This document shows, in pieces, positions 37,858 through 46,974 of a DNA stretch of 64,000 bases. The stretch's first letter is position 1, and each line of letters starts with the position of its first letter. The DNA is from Elusimicrobia bacterium GWA2_61_42. Lineage in GTDB: Bacteria > Elusimicrobiota > Elusimicrobia > Elusimicrobiales > UBA9959. Under the pieces are notes generated by a model. The model was given only the letters and a program-made list of their open reading frames with translations, did no database searches and was not told the DNA's origin. Where the stretch lies: the NCBI GenBank assembly GCA_001799615.1, contig MGTU01000022.1, forward strand, positions 1 through 64,000, read 5' to 3'. The translations under genes and the position numbers were made by a program.

Positions 37858-37867
37858 CCGCTTTTGG

Positions 37868-37873
37868 TATAAT
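37868..37873 (+). promoter_or_regulatory. Possible extended -10 element upstream of second GH13 gene
   Basis: TTTTGGTATAAT. Confidence 0.35.
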
Positions 37874-37919
37874 GAAGCTGGGGAAATCAGAATTTAACGC
37901 AGAATATTAAAGAGGGACC

Positions 37920-39416
37920 GTGCTCCGTTCAAACCCGCATTTGATAGAAATCAATACCAGGCTGTGGCTGAAACAGCTGCGGGTAAAGTATTCCCTGCCG
38001 GAGATGACGCTTTCCGCGGTGCCTGACGACGAGTGGCTGGAACTGCGCCACCTGGGCATAGATATCATCTGGCTGGTCGGTGTGTGGGAACCCAGCCCCG
38101 AGTCTGAACGCATCGCCCGCCAGGACCGCGTCCTCATTGAGGAATTAAAGAACATCCCTCCCGGCTTCGGGCCGGAAGCGGCGGGTTCCTCGCCTTATTC
38201 CGTGCACTGGTACCGCCTCAACGCCGCCCTGGGGTTCGAGTGGGAGCTGAAAGCCCTCAGGGAAAAGCTCAATTCCATGGGCATGAAGCTGATGGTGGAC
38301 CTGGTCTCCAACCACACCTCCAGGGACAACCCGTACATCGCGGAATGCCCCGACTGCTTCGTCAACGGTTCCGAAGAGGATTTCAAGGCCCACCCCGACT
38401 GGTTCTTCGAAACCGAGGCCAACGGCCAGAAACGTTATATCGCCTACGGCCGCGACCCCAATTTCCCCGCCTGGACGGACAGCGCCCAGCTGAATTATTT
38501 CAATCCCGCCACCCGCGAACGCATGCTGTCGGTGCTGCTGCGCATAGCGGACATGGCCGACGGCGTGCGCTGCGACATGGTCATGCTGACCTTGAACGAG
38601 ATCCACGACACCACCTGGGGCTGGCTGCTTAACCGCGGCGGCTACAAGCGGCCGACCGACGAGTTCTGGGAGGACGCGATACGCGCCGTAAAGGAAAAGC
38701 ACCCGCAATTCACGTTCCTGGCCGAGGTTTACTGGGGCCTGGAGTGGCGCGTACAGCAGATAGGCTTCGATTATACCTACGACAAAGGCACCTACGACCG
38801 CCTGCGCTTCCAGGGCCCGCAGGAAGTGCGCGGCCACCTGCGCGCAGAAAAGCTTTACCAGAAGCGCTCCGCGCGCTTCATCGACAACCACGACGAACAG
38901 CCTTCGCTGACCGCCTTCGGGCGCCAGAAGGCTCTGGCCGCCGGCGTGGTGGTCTCCACCATCAAGGGCCTGCGCTTCTACAACGACAACCAGCTGGACG
39001 GCGTCAAGGTGCGCGTCCCGCTGCAGCTCGGCGAGCTCTACGAGCGGGCCCCCGACCTGGAAGTCAAGAAATTTTACGCCAAGCTGCTCAAGATCACAGA
39101 CCACCCGGCCTTCCACGGCGGGGAGTGGGCGCTGCTGGACGTGAAGCAGTGCGACAAGGAAAACCGCACCAACGCCAATATCCTGGCCTGGTCCTGGGCC
39201 CAGCGCCGCACGCTCAAAGTGGTGGTGGTCAATTATTCCGGGGAGACTTCCTGCGGCGTCGTGAACGTTTCCATCAAGAGCGAGGGGGAGACCACGGCGA
39301 TCTTCGAGGAGCTTTCGGACCGCTTCTTCTCTTTCAAGGCTGAAGAACTCGCGGGCGGCCTCCGCCTGCAGCAGATGGCCCCGTACTCGGCCCATATCTT
39401 CGACGTGCAATTCTAA
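37920..39416 (+). CDS. Cytoplasmic GH13 alpha-amylase family protein (GTG start)
   Basis: LMVDLVSNHTS, DGVRCDMVMLTLNE, FLAEVYWGLE, FIDNHDEQPSLTAFG. Confidence 0.88.
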   Translation: MLRSNPHLIEINTRLWLKQLRVKYSLPEMTLSAVPDDEWLELRHLGIDIIWLVGVWEPSPESERIARQDRVLIEELKNIPPGFGPEAAGSSPYSVHWYRLNAALGFEWELKALREKLNSMGMKLMVDLVSNHTSRDNPYIAECPDCFVNGSEEDFKAHPDWFFETEANGQKRYIAYGRDPNFPAWTDSAQLNYFNPATRERMLSVLLRIADMADGVRCDMVMLTLNEIHDTTWGWLLNRGGYKRPTDEFWEDAIRAVKEKHPQFTFLAEVYWGLEWRVQQIGFDYTYDKGTYDRLRFQGPQEVRGHLRAEKLYQKRSARFIDNHDEQPSLTAFGRQKALAAGVVVSTIKGLRFYNDNQLDGVKVRVPLQLGELYERAPDLEVKKFYAKLLKITDHPAFHGGEWALLDVKQCDKENRTNANILAWSWAQRRTLKVVVVNYSGETSCGVVNVSIKSEGETTAIFEELSDRFFSFKAEELAGGLRLQQMAPYSAHIFDVQF

Positions 39417-39432
39417 ACCGCGGCGTTAAATG

Positions 39433-39465
39433 AAAAAGCCGGCTTCACCGCCGGCTTTTTTTTTA
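39433..39465 (+). terminator. Terminator after second GH13 gene
   Basis: AAAAAGCCGGC-ttcacc-GCCGGCTTTTTTTT. Confidence 0.88.
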
Positions 39466-39476
39466 GCGCTATTTAA

Positions 39477-39612
39477 AGGCTGCCAGGGGCATAAGGGTTG
39501 TCAAAAACAGGGTCGCGCACACCGTGCTTGCCCTTCCCCGCCTCAGCCCTCGCGCTTACGCAAGCTCGGGCTTCCGGCAGGGTTTTGCCAACCCTTACGC
39601 CCCCGTCAGCCT
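39477..39612 (-). repeat. R4: structured interspersed repeat (subfamily B), reverse orientation; right arm reaches comF stop codon
   Basis: Arms AGGCTGCCAGGGGCATAAGGGTTG / CAACCCTTACGCCCCCGTCAGCCT; core (rc) GGGTTGGCAAAACCCTGCCGGAAGCCCGAGCTTGCGTAAGCGCGAGGGCTGAGGCGGGGA...GCACGGTGTGC. Confidence 0.82.
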
Positions 39613-40339
39613 AAGGCTCTCTTGCCAGCGTGTAGGCCGCCACGGACCTGGCTCCCGAGCGCAGCAGCTCCGCCGCCAGCGCCTCCAGCGTGGCCAGCGT
39701 CGTGGCCACGTCGTCCACCAGCAGGATCCTGCGCCCTTTCACCAGTTCCGGTTTTTCCACCCTGAACGCGCCCAGCATATTGGCCCGCCGCTCTTTCTTG
39801 GAAAGGGAGGTCTGGCTGGGCGTGTTGCGGACGCGGGCGGAGGCCCCTTTAAGGTGGAAAAGATTGCCGCGCGCCGCCAGCGCCGCGGCCAGCAGCTCGG
39901 CCTGGTTGAAGCCGCGCTGCCGCGCTTTGGCGGGGTGCAGCGGCACGGCCGCGCAGAAAGTATAAGGCGCCAGCTCGGGGAAGCGCCCCAGGGCCGCGGC
40001 CATCTCGCCAGCCAGGTAGCCCGCCAGGTCCTCCCTGTCGTTGTATTTAAAGGAATGCACCAGCGAGCGCAGCTGCGGGTTAAAGACGAAGGCCGCCCTG
40101 GCCAGGGTCAGCGCGCGCGGCGCGCCGCCGCGGCAGTCGTAGCAGGCCCGGCCGCCGGCCTCCAGCGGCAGGCCGCAGGCGGCGCAGTGCAGCTCGGGCA
40201 GCGGCTCCAGGGCCGCGCGGCAGGGCGGGCAGAGAGGCAAATCGTCGAGGTAATGCAGGTCCGCGCCGCAATGCGCGCAGGCGCGCGGCAGCAGCGCGTT
40301 AAGCAGCCATTTGCCGGCTTTAAGAATTCCCGGTTTCAT
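39611..40339 (-). CDS. comF: ComF family amidophosphoribosyltransferase-like protein
   Basis: CAHCGADL...CPPCRAALEPLPELHCAACGLPLE, VPLHPAKARQRGFNQAELLA, RRILLVDDVATTLATLEA. Confidence 0.9.
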   Translation of the reverse strand: MKPGILKAGKWLLNALLPRACAHCGADLHYLDDLPLCPPCRAALEPLPELHCAACGLPLEAGGRACYDCRGGAPRALTLARAAFVFNPQLRSLVHSFKYNDREDLAGYLAGEMAAALGRFPELAPYTFCAAVPLHPAKARQRGFNQAELLAAALAARGNLFHLKGASARVRNTPSQTSLSKKERRANMLGAFRVEKPELVKGRRILLVDDVATTLATLEALAAELLRSGARSVAAYTLAREP

Positions 40340-40367
40340 CCGTCCCCCCGTCGCTTATAAACCGCCG

Positions 40368-43300
40368 CTAGAACTGGAAAGTGAGCGTGCTGCCGGCCTG
40401 GTAGGAAAGGTACTCTTCCTGCTTCAGGTATTTGTGCCAGAGGCGCTGCAGCCCGGCGTTGAACGTCAGGCGCAGGTTCTTGGCGGCCTCGTAGTCCGCG
40501 CTGGAGTTGAGGGTGAAGAGCTTGGTGTTCTCGGCGATGGTGATGGGCGAGGACTTGATGGCGTAGCTCAGCGTAGTGGTCCAGACTATGCGGTTGGTAA
40601 AGATTATCACGCGCTTCATCAGCGGCAGCTTCAGCCCCTTGGGCAGCTGGAAGTCGGATTTGATCAGCAGGCTGGGGGTGATCACGCGGGTGTTCTGCGT
40701 CACCACGCCCAGGGTGCCCTTGGCCTTGTCGGAGGAGTAGTCCAGCTTGGGGGTAAAGCGGAACTTGCGCTGGTCGAAGGTGCCCTGCAGGGTGGCGTCG
40801 TCGTGGCGCGAGCTCTGCGTGAGCTGGTTCACCCGCAGGTCGCGCTTGTCGGCCAGGCGCAGGTTGTAGCTGAACGCCGTGTCCATCCAGTTCAGCAGCT
40901 TGAAGCGCAGGTCCACGCCGTAGGTGTCGGAAGCGTCCAGCGACAGCTTCTTGGCCTCGTTGGTGTTCTTCGAATATTTAAGGTTGATGGTGGCGCTCTG
41001 CGCCCAGCGCTTGGTGCGCGTGAGCAGCTCCAGCTGCGACAGGGACAGGATCATGTCGGGGAAGGTGCGGTTGACGCTCCTGGAGGTGGTGCCGGTGATC
41101 TCCGAGCGCTGTACCGAGTTGCTGAAGTTGTTGGTCACGGACAGCGTGTTGAGCGAAGCCGCGGGCCCCTTGAAGGCGTAGCCTTCGAAGGGCTGCCAGC
41201 GCTGCGTGGAGCTGACCGTGTCGCGCAGGGTTATGGAGTTGCGCTGGGCTAAAGAATTTTCCGGCTGAAGGCTGTCCCGCAGCCAGAGCTTGTTGCGGGT
41301 ATTGTACTGCTTCTCCACGTTCTGCCAGGAGTCGCCGTCCTGGATCTGGTAATTGGAGGACAGCACCATGGAGCGCAGCAGGCGGTTGGTTGGCATCAGG
41401 TCGTTCATGCTGACCGTCAGGCTGACGCCGCCCTGCGCGGTGCGGGTCACGCTCTTGATCTGGCCGGCGGTGAACACCTGCGAGGACTGCGCGACCGTCA
41501 CCGTGGTGAGGTTGAGGTTGTTGTTCTCCAGGGTGGTCACGGAATAGTTGACGGACGGGTTGAACCAGCGCGCCAGCAGGAAGTTGGAGTTGAAGTCCAC
41601 CGTCTGCTGCATGGACTTGGGGTAGCGTTCCAGCGCGTCCGGGGCGGCCATAGGCGCGCGCTCCTCGCGTGCGGTCTGCAGGCTGTAGCCCGGGTTGAAA
41701 GAAGAACCGTTCCAGGGGACGAAAGCCAGCTTGGCGCCGTAAGAGTCCGTGCGCTCGTCGGTGTTGAAGAGGCCGGTGGTGTTCAGCCCGGGGGTGGGTT
41801 TATACCCCACCTTGTTGAGGCCCAGCGAGTAATTCAGGTTCAAAGAGCGGGGCAGCACCGGCACCGCGCCCGGCACCGAGTAGGCCAGGCTGGCGGCGTA
41901 AAGGTTCTTGTCGTCCTTGCGGCTGAGCAGGTTATAGTCGGTAATGCCCTTGGAATAGTTCAGGCCCAGCCGCGGCAGCGCGCCGATGTTCAAAGAGCCC
42001 GCCGCCGTGCCGTCGAATTTCTTGACGCGGCCCTGCTGCAGCGAGTTTACCAGGTTGTTCGCGCCCGTGGCCAGCGCGTTGGGCGTTACCGTTATCTGCC
42101 TGGCCGCCGTGACGTTGACCGGGAAGAAAGCCATGCGCGTGATATTGAGGTAGCCGGTCTGGGCCTCGTTGTCCTGGTTGGCGATGGCCGTGACCGGCGT
42201 CTGGAAATTGCGGTCCACGAAGCGGTGCTTGCCCCCGAAGCTGAACCAGCCGGGGATCTCGAAGGCGCCTTCCACCTTGCGGGCGTTGCCCACGCGGGCG
42301 AGCGGGTCCGCCACGTGCAGCTCGTTGAAATAGACCGTGCCGCTGTGCGGCCCCCCGTCCTTGCCCGTCACGCCGACCAGGAACTGCGGCACCTGCTGCA
42401 GGCTGGGCGTGCCGGAGGAAGTGACCGTGACGCCGGAGGTGCCGGAAGTCCAGACGTCCGGGATCTTGTCGCCGGTCAGGTCCTCCTGGTTGATGGTCAC
42501 CAGGCGCCAGGTGTTGCTGAAGTTCAGCGGCACTTCCGCTTTGAAATAGCTGTTCTCGTCGCCCGCCTTCAGGTAGAAAGCCGCGTTAGCGTCCGCGGCG
42601 CCGTCGTTGAAGACCAGGAAGCGCAGTTTGCCGTGCTGCGAAACGTCTATGGCCCGGGTGAACTTGCGGTAGACGTAGGCCGTGGCGGAGGAGGAGACAT
42701 TGGTGTATTTCACGGACAGGGTCTGCTCTATCACGGTCTTAGTATTGCTCTTCTCTTTCTGCTTGGAGACCGAGCCGTACAGGTCGTTGTAAATGGCCGT
42801 AGCCTCGCCGCCCGCGTCGTAAATAGGCGTGTAGACGTTGTCCTGGTTGTTCACCGCCGTGGCCTGCAGCGTGCCGGCCTCGGGCATGGTGCCGGCCTGC
42901 ACCGCCCAAGTATTGCCTACGGCGGAAATGCGGGCGAATTTTATGGTTCCTGATGTCGCGCCGAGGGCCTTTTTTCGGAGACTAATACGGACCTGCTTAA
43001 TCGCGTTCCACTTATAAGTGTCGGTGGAGGTGATGGCCAGCGGGATGGACAGCAGGTGCCAGCCTTCGAAATCCACGCTGTCTTTTAGAGCCCCTGAATC
43101 GTCCTTGTCCGCGAACTTGGAACCGTTGAAGTAGCCGAAGGTGCCGCCGGTGAAATCCTGGGCGTCCAGGCGGCCGTTCTTGTTCAGGTCTTCCGAGTCC
43201 AGGCGGCCGTTGCCGGCGCCGTAGCGCCGGGTATTGACCGCCGTGGTGGGGGCGTAGAGCCAGCCTATGTCTTCCGAGCTGGACACCTGCTCGTCGCAGT

Positions 43301-45755
43301 TCAGGTCTTCGCTCTTGGGCGCGTAGGAGAGCGTGCGGCCGGAGGCGCAGACAAAGGTGCTGCCGCCGGTGGCATCGGCGTCTTCGTTGATCTGGCCCAG
43401 GTGTATATTAAATTCCGGTCCATCCAGCCCCCCGGGCTTCTGCCCGTAAACCATCAGTTCCAGCACGTTCTTCTGGGAGAAGTCCATGCCGGTGGCGGAC
43501 AGCGGGTAGACGATGGAAGCCTGGTTGGAAAGGCTGAAATCGTAGGCGACGCTGAGCACCTGCTGCGTGCCGTCCGAGGAGGAGGCCGGGTTGATCTCCA
43601 GCGATTTTACGTTCTCGGTGTTCCAGGCCAGCGTGGTCGGGTCGGCGGGATTGCCGCTGGGGTTGGCCGCTATGAACCAGAAGTTCTTGTCCATGGAAGG
43701 CGTGTCTTCCTGCTTGGCGCCTTCCATGTTGTCGATGAGGGCGAAGTCGTTGAGGTTGGGATTCAGGCGGCTTTGCGCGGCCTCGGCGCCCAGCGTGGTG
43801 CGCAGGCCCAGCAGGTTCAGGCCCTTCAGCTGGGCGTCGCCTTCGTAGACCAGCATGCTGTTGGTCAGGTCCGTAACGTTGGGCACCGCGTTGGCCTTAA
43901 TGCCGCCCTGGTACAGCATGGTGGACCCCAGCGAGAAATGGCTGCCGAAGTCGTAGGAAACGCGGCCGCCCACCATGGACTGGTTGCCCACGCCGCCGAA
44001 GGGGGAAACTTCGTAGGTGATGTCGATCTTGGCTTCCTGGCTGATGCGGTCCGGGTAGTAGAAAGTGATGAAGCCCGAGTCGTAGTCTATGAAGTATTCT
44101 TCGTTGCGGCCCAGCTTCTTGCCGTCCACGCGCACCACTTCCGACTGCAGCACTATGTTGGGCTCCAGCAGGAAGGTCTTGAAGCGGTAGGAATATTCCA
44201 CGCGGATTATGCGCTTGGAGGACGGCGCGGCCGAGTAGATCTGCTCGTCCGGAGCGCTGGTGGAGATCTCGGACAGGAAAGGGTCTTTCAGGTGGATGAT
44301 GCCCTGCTCGAAGTCCACCTCTATGGTGTCCGCGTATTTTATGATCGGGTTGACGTTGGCGGGATCGGGGTTATACCCGCGCACCAGGACGTTGTTGCGG
44401 TTGAGGTCCTGTACTTTTACCGTGAAATTGCCGCTGCCGTTGTCGCGCACTATATTGTTCTGTCCTATGGAATAATAGGTCTTCATTTCCCGCAGGTGGG
44501 AAACCTGCAGGCTGGACACCGCGGTGACCGAGGACAAGGCGATATCGCTGGGCGTTTTGATTATTGCAAGGTGTTCCGGGAATGCTGCCGTTTGAGTGCG
44601 ATTGACAGGGGAGATGCTCTTGGCGAGGGAGAGGCCGTCCACGTCCTGGTAATCTATCAGCACCACGTCCTGCGGGTTCAGCGTGCGGTTGAAGGTCACC
44701 AGGCCCTTCACATAGTCCATCACGTAGTCCAGGCCGGGGCTCAGCAGCTGGAAGCGCCCCGTATAGGTGGAGGTCTGTACGGCCATGTCTTTGCCTACCT
44801 TGTCAAAGACGAGCACATTGTCCACCTGGGCCAGGGTCTGCTGGTCTATATAGACGCGCTCGGTGCCGGACCTGATGGGCAGGCGCTGGCAGACGGAGGT
44901 GTTGCAGCCGAAGGTCACGTCGTAATATTTGCGGCGCAGGTAGTTGGTGTCCAGGATGTCGGTGCCCTGGAACTGGGTATTGCCGGTGAACTGGCGGGTC
45001 TTGGTCTGGCCCTTGGTGCGCGAGCCCACGAAAGTGAGCTTGAGGCTTTTGGTCTTCAGGTCCGCCCTGATGCCGAACAGCTGCTTGTTATAGGAGACGA
45101 ACTCCGTGGCCGGCAGCGACAGGTCGATGTCGCCGAAGGAGACGTTCTGCACCACTTCGTTGGGGTCGCCCTGGTAGACCACCGAGATGTCCTGCTTGTC
45201 CAGCTTGGTATCGTCGTAGTCCACGTTGACCGTGATCTTCTGGCCCACCTTGCCCTGCATGCGCACCTGCATCTGCTGGGTGATCTCGAAGAGGCTGAGG
45301 CTTTTCGGCCGCGTTACCGAAGTCTGCTCGTTAAGATATTTCTTGCCGCTGTAGCTGAGGGCGATCACCTTGCGGCCCGTCACCGACAGGGTGGTGCCGG
45401 ATTCCTTGAATTCCACCTGGGGTTCGGGAGAGAGCGGGACCTCGGCGGCGATCTCCGCGGCCGGCAGAGGGGCCAGCTCCGTCTGCCTGAAACGGCCTGT
45501 CTCCACGGCTTCGCGCACCGAGTTCCAGGAGTCTTCGCTGTAGGCGAAAGGCAGTTCGCCCGCCATTTCTTCCAGGCTGCCGTTTTCGGCGGCGGTCGAA
45601 ACTTCCTCTTCGGCCATGATGCGCGAGGCGTCCTGCCTGTCCAGCAGCAGGAAACGCCCGCCGCCGGCGACCGGCGAGGCAAAGTCCGCCGCCGCGGCGC
45701 CGGAGGCGCAGCCTAAGGCCGCAAGGAGCAGGATCGTTTTCGCTGTCGCTTTCAC
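40368..45755 (-). CDS. Giant SprA-like outer-membrane/cell-surface protein (~1795 aa; likely GTG start at 45755)
   Basis: Signal peptide VKATAKTILLLAALGCASGAAAA; KITVNVDYDDTKLDKQDISVVYQGDPNEVVQNVSFGDIDLSLP...KQLFGIRADLKTKSLKLTFVGSRTKGQTKT, FALIDNMEGAKQ, EFNIHLGQINEDADATGG: SprA-family-like segments; C-terminus ends in F. Confidence 0.65.
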   Translation of the reverse strand: MKATAKTILLLAALGCASGAAAADFASPVAGGGRFLLLDRQDASRIMAEEEVSTAAENGSLEEMAGELPFAYSEDSWNSVREAVETGRFRQTELAPLPAAEIAAEVPLSPEPQVEFKESGTTLSVTGRKVIALSYSGKKYLNEQTSVTRPKSLSLFEITQQMQVRMQGKVGQKITVNVDYDDTKLDKQDISVVYQGDPNEVVQNVSFGDIDLSLPATEFVSYNKQLFGIRADLKTKSLKLTFVGSRTKGQTKTRQFTGNTQFQGTDILDTNYLRRKYYDVTFGCNTSVCQRLPIRSGTERVYIDQQTLAQVDNVLVFDKVGKDMAVQTSTYTGRFQLLSPGLDYVMDYVKGLVTFNRTLNPQDVVLIDYQDVDGLSLAKSISPVNRTQTAAFPEHLAIIKTPSDIALSSVTAVSSLQVSHLREMKTYYSIGQNNIVRDNGSGNFTVKVQDLNRNNVLVRGYNPDPANVNPIIKYADTIEVDFEQGIIHLKDPFLSEISTSAPDEQIYSAAPSSKRIIRVEYSYRFKTFLLEPNIVLQSEVVRVDGKKLGRNEEYFIDYDSGFITFYYPDRISQEAKIDITYEVSPFGGVGNQSMVGGRVSYDFGSHFSLGSTMLYQGGIKANAVPNVTDLTNSMLVYEGDAQLKGLNLLGLRTTLGAEAAQSRLNPNLNDFALIDNMEGAKQEDTPSMDKNFWFIAANPSGNPADPTTLAWNTENVKSLEINPASSSDGTQQVLSVAYDFSLSNQASIVYPLSATGMDFSQKNVLELMVYGQKPGGLDGPEFNIHLGQINEDADATGGSTFVCASGRTLSYAPKSEDLNCDEQVSSSEDIGWLYAPTTAVNTRRYGAGNGRLDSEDLNKNGRLDAQDFTGGTFGYFNGSKFADKDDSGALKDSVDFEGWHLLSIPLAITSTDTYKWNAIKQVRISLRKKALGATSGTIKFARISAVGNTWAVQAGTMPEAGTLQATAVNNQDNVYTPIYDAGGEATAIYNDLYGSVSKQKEKSNTKTVIEQTLSVKYTNVSSSATAYVYRKFTRAIDVSQHGKLRFLVFNDGAADANAAFYLKAGDENSYFKAEVPLNFSNTWRLVTINQEDLTGDKIPDVWTSGTSGVTVTSSGTPSLQQVPQFLVGVTGKDGGPHSGTVYFNELHVADPLARVGNARKVEGAFEIPGWFSFGGKHRFVDRNFQTPVTAIANQDNEAQTGYLNITRMAFFPVNVTAARQITVTPNALATGANNLVNSLQQGRVKKFDGTAAGSLNIGALPRLGLNYSKGITDYNLLSRKDDKNLYAASLAYSVPGAVPVLPRSLNLNYSLGLNKVGYKPTPGLNTTGLFNTDERTDSYGAKLAFVPWNGSSFNPGYSLQTAREERAPMAAPDALERYPKSMQQTVDFNSNFLLARWFNPSVNYSVTTLENNNLNLTTVTVAQSSQVFTAGQIKSVTRTAQGGVSLTVSMNDLMPTNRLLRSMVLSSNYQIQDGDSWQNVEKQYNTRNKLWLRDSLQPENSLAQRNSITLRDTVSSTQRWQPFEGYAFKGPAASLNTLSVTNNFSNSVQRSEITGTTSRSVNRTFPDMILSLSQLELLTRTKRWAQSATINLKYSKNTNEAKKLSLDASDTYGVDLRFKLLNWMDTAFSYNLRLADKRDLRVNQLTQSSRHDDATLQGTFDQRKFRFTPKLDYSSDKAKGTLGVVTQNTRVITPSLLIKSDFQLPKGLKLPLMKRVIIFTNRIVWTTTLSYAIKSSPITIAENTKLFTLNSSADYEAAKNLRLTFNAGLQRLWHKYLKQEEYLSYQAGSTLTFQF

Positions 45756-45861
45756 GTTAGATAATATAAAACCATATGCCGGCCCGGTTTTCCGGGCAGG
45801 CAAAAACACCGCCGTCGTGAAAAATTTCCACGGCGCCGTGGATATATAATAGAATAAATAA

Positions 45862-46974
45862 ATGGCCGTGCCTATAGTAAGGCTTTATTCGCTGAAGGTC
45901 TTCTCCAGGTTCCTGGGGCTGTCCCTTTTTGTCTTCGTGGCGCTGCTGGTGATGCTCAACTTCGTGCAGATCATCAACCAGGGCGTGCTGGCCGGCTTCT
46001 CTTTTTATTTCCTCGCCAAGAGCATGCTCTTCCTCCTGCCCAACATCGTGGCCACTTCGCTGCCGCTGGCTTTCCTGCTGGCCATGCTGCTCAGCCTGGG
46101 GTCCATGTCCCAGGACGGGGAGATCATGGCGCTGCGCGCCGGCGGCTTCTCTTTTTACGAGATCCTCTATTCCGTCTTCTGGGCCGCGGTGGCCGCCACG
46201 CTGCTGCTGCTGTTCGTCAATAACTGGCTGGGGCCCAAGGCCATGAAGCGCTCCACCGACTATACCGTCACCATGCTCAACCGCGTCACCAAGCTGGAGC
46301 TTAAGCCGCGCACCTTCCAGAAGATCTCCGACTGGGTGCTCTACGCCGGCCAGGTGGACAGCCTGTCCGGGGACATGAGCGGCGTGAAGCTGGTGCGCCG
46401 CATCAATAAAGGCGAGGTGCCGGCCTTCGTCACCAAGATCAGCGCGGCCGACGGGCGCTACCGGATGGCCAGCGAACGCGGCCTGGAAATAGAGCTGGCC
46501 AGCGGCCAGTTCAGCCAGACGGACTGCGAAAATCCCGAGAAGATCCTTTACGGCCGGTTCTCCTCTTATAAGACCATGCTGCCTTTCTTCGCCGAGGGCG
46601 GGCCGGGCCGCAAGCTCAACCAGCGGGAGATCTCCACGCCCGGCCTGCTGGCCAGGCTCAAAGCCGGCGTTCCCGACCCGCAGATAGCGGCCAAGTACCG
46701 CATCGAGGCGGCTTCCCGGTTCGCGCTGGCGCTGGCGCCGCTGGTGTTCTTCCTGGTAGGCGCGCCGCTGGGCGTGGCGCTGGACAAGCGCGGGCGTTCC
46801 GCCAGTTTCGGCCTGACCCTGCTGATAATTTTCTTCTACTACGGGCTGACCATCACGGGGATGGTGCTGGCCCGCAAGTACAGCGTGCTGTTCCCGTGGG
46901 CCGTGTTCGCCCCGGCCCTGGTAACGGGCCTGCTGGGAGCCTGGCTGTGGAAACAAAGGCTGTACGCCAAATGA
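45862..46974 (+). CDS. lptF: LptF/LptG-family LPS export permease
   Basis: Multi-TM; MLLSLGSMSQDGEIMALRAGGFSFYEIL; SASFGLTLLIIFFYYGL. Confidence 0.85.
   Translation: MAVPIVRLYSLKVFSRFLGLSLFVFVALLVMLNFVQIINQGVLAGFSFYFLAKSMLFLLPNIVATSLPLAFLLAMLLSLGSMSQDGEIMALRAGGFSFYEILYSVFWAAVAATLLLLFVNNWLGPKAMKRSTDYTVTMLNRVTKLELKPRTFQKISDWVLYAGQVDSLSGDMSGVKLVRRINKGEVPAFVTKISAADGRYRMASERGLEIELASGQFSQTDCENPEKILYGRFSSYKTMLPFFAEGGPGRKLNQREISTPGLLARLKAGVPDPQIAAKYRIEAASRFALALAPLVFFLVGAPLGVALDKRGRSASFGLTLLIIFFYYGLTITGMVLARKYSVLFPWAVFAPALVTGLLGAWLWKQRLYAK

Noticed and set aside
43401-45716. 771-aa open frame antisense to the SprA-like gene
   Set aside because: Shadow ORF of a GC-biased gene; no recognisable motif or SD.
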